Positions 33,967 to 34,514 of a stretch of DNA of 34,514 nt are shown piece after piece. The translations under genes were made by a program, and so were the position numbers. The stretch's first letter is position 1, and each line of letters starts with the position of its first letter. Below the pieces are notes generated by a model. That model made no database searches. It was not told the DNA's origin and saw only the letters and a program-made list of their open reading frames with translations. This DNA comes from an uncultured Clostridia bacterium. Its GTDB lineage: Bacteria; Bacillota; Clostridia; Christensenellales; CAG-917. The DNA lies in contig CANQNQ010000013.1 in assembly GCA_947625225.1 (NCBI GenBank), forward strand, positions 1-34,514, given 5' to 3'.

Positions 33967-34041
33967 GCCCTCATGGTCAAGCGGTTAAGACGTCGCCCTC
34001 TCACGGCGGAATCTAGGGTTCGAGTCCCTATGGGGGTACCA
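33967..34041 (+). tRNA. tRNA-Glu (anticodon CTC)
   Basis: A full cloverleaf can be drawn. The acceptor GCCCTCA pairs with TGGGGGT (with two wobble pairs), then discriminator A and an encoded CCA. The D stem is GTC/GAC with the GG of the D loop. The anticodon stem encloses CT-CTC-AC, and the T arm is TAGGG-TTCGAGT-CCCTA. The anticodon CTC reads GAG. The U54 of the T loop would be the TrmFO target. Confidence 0.95.
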
Positions 34042-34098
34042 AATGATAATAATCCGAACCTTGTAGTGCCTGTTGGCGACGGGTTCGGATTTATCATT
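34042..34098 (+). other. Long stem-loop directly after the tRNA
   Basis: AATGATA...ATCCGAACC (34042-34060) pairs with GGTTCGGATTTATCATT (34082-34098). The 5' arm has a two-nt bulge and the loop is about 21 nt. TTTTC follows. It begins at the tRNA CCA end, so it may end transcription or guide 3' processing. Confidence 0.55.
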
Positions 34099-34118
34099 TT
34101 CTTCAAGAAATAAAAATA

Positions 34119-34155
34119 GCGGCGGACAAAGTATCTTTGTCCGCCGCATCGTTTT
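34119..34155. terminator. Bidirectional terminator downstream of tRNA-Glu
   Basis: GCGGCGGACAAAG and CTTTGTCCGCCGC form a perfect 13-bp stem with a TAT loop. ATCGTTTTT follows on the plus strand and CTATTTTTATTT on the minus strand, so it can serve both the tRNA and the opposing small gene. Confidence 0.85.
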
Positions 34156-34219
34156 TGTCATTCGGGATTTATAAACGATAACCCTTGCCGCCATAATCTC
34201 GGCGGATCCCTATGTTGTT

Positions 34220-34408
34220 TCAATGGGATATATTCTTCGATTTTTTATTATTCAGTTGTTTTTCCCGCCGCTCGGCTTGCCATGCTTCAAAATCTCTCTT
34301 TCCTTCTTCCGTTTCAAATAACTTTTGGATTGCAGGCAGTAATGCTCGCGCCAGCGAGTCGATTTCGTAGTCGGGGATCCCCGTGGTGTTCTTGCGCTTT
34401 CTTCCCAT
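34220..34408 (-). CDS. Small basic/acidic protein of unknown function, possibly mobile-element borne
   Basis: The 62-residue protein starts MGRKRKNTTGIPDYEIDSLA, followed by a helix ALLPAIQKLFETEEGKRDFE and a highly charged C-terminus. I recall similar short proteins in clostridial integrative elements, but I cannot name a family. The predicted ATG has an AAGGAGG 21 nt upstream, much further than normal, and no other ATG, GTG or TTG lies between in frame. Either the real start is non-standard or the ribosome binding site acts at a distance. The coding call rests on amino-acid composition and the neighbouring strong ribosome binding site. Confidence 0.6.
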   Translation of the reverse strand: MGRKRKNTTGIPDYEIDSLARALLPAIQKLFETEEGKRDFEAWQAERREKQLNNKKSKNISH

Positions 34409-34453
34409 TATATTTAACCGATAGTGTTTCCTCCTTGTAGATTTATTAAGTTG

Positions 34454-34513
34454 TCAGAGCAGGGACAGGATGATGACGATTGTCTGCACGAGCAGAAGCG
34501 CGGGGGTAACCCA
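34454..34513 (-). CDS. Partial gene: hydrophobic C-terminus running off the window edge
   Basis: On the minus strand the last 19 codons (WVTPALLLVQTIVIILSLL, then TGA) are open from the window end. The sequence is a likely transmembrane helix at the end of a protein whose start lies outside. The stop is 18 nt before the AAGGAGG of the next small gene, consistent with an operon. Too little is present to name a family, and a short random open frame cannot be excluded. Confidence 0.35.
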   Translation of the reverse strand, partial: WVTPALLLVQTIVIILSLL

Positions 34514-34514
34514 A

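Noticed and set aside
1..34514. CRISPR array, insertion sequence or prophage module
   Set aside because: No regularly spaced repeats of CRISPR type, no transposase or integrase frame, and no phage structural gene were found in the window.

Overview
The window looks like a chromosomal segment of an anaerobic, low-branching Bacillota (Clostridia-type) bacterium, probably an uncultured gut lineage. Supporting signs are folate-dependent TrmFO, a clostridial multi-subunit [FeFe]-hydrogenase operon, AAGGAGG-type ribosome binding sites, sigma-A-like promoters in AT-rich intergenic DNA, and GC-rich coding sequence. The exact taxon cannot be fixed from sequence reading alone.

Layout. 1-4.9 kb: an Ig-like-domain lipoprotein, a MATE exporter that appears to be expressed from a leaderless mRNA, and on the minus strand a membrane protein of unknown function and a hexapeptide acetyltransferase. 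4.9-5.9 kb: a nitroreductase-like gene and a repeat-rich spacer. 5.9-17.5 kb: a plus-strand housekeeping run, comM(yifB)-dprA-topA-trmFO-hslV-hslU-hisS-rseC-like-trxA-glyA, with many overlapping or abutting genes. 17.6-19.5 kb: two small unknown proteins transcribed divergently, the second followed by an apparently cytoplasmic subtilisin-family protease. 19.5-22.7 kb: minus-strand gldA and a fused dhaK-dhaL, which form the oxidative glycerol route (glycerol to dihydroxyacetone to DHA-phosphate). 22.9-23.6 kb: nadE, divergent from gldA, with mirrored palindromes at the two promoters. 24.0-28.9 kb: a five-gene operon for an electron-bifurcating type [FeFe]-hydrogenase (NuoE-like, HATPase-like, HndB-like, NuoF-like, HydA), led by a promoter whose -10 lies inside an inverted repeat. 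29.0-33.6 kb: a 1511-residue surface-anchored protein with two separate metallophosphoesterase domains. 34.0 kb: tRNA-Glu(CUC) with its own promoter and two downstream stem-loops, followed by two small minus-strand genes that may mark the edge of an integrated element.

How the parts fit. The gldA-dhaKL pair, nadE and the hydrogenase all concern NAD(H): glycerol oxidation makes NADH, NadE makes NAD, and the hydrogenase is of the type that reoxidises NADH together with reduced ferredoxin. GlyA supplies methylene-tetrahydrofolate, the cofactor TrmFO uses. The most unusual features are the HndB-like subunit with no cysteine at all, the TSCSPAW H-cluster motif in HydA, the predicted leaderless MATE gene, and the double-phosphoesterase surface protein. 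I saw no CRISPR array, insertion sequence or rRNA.
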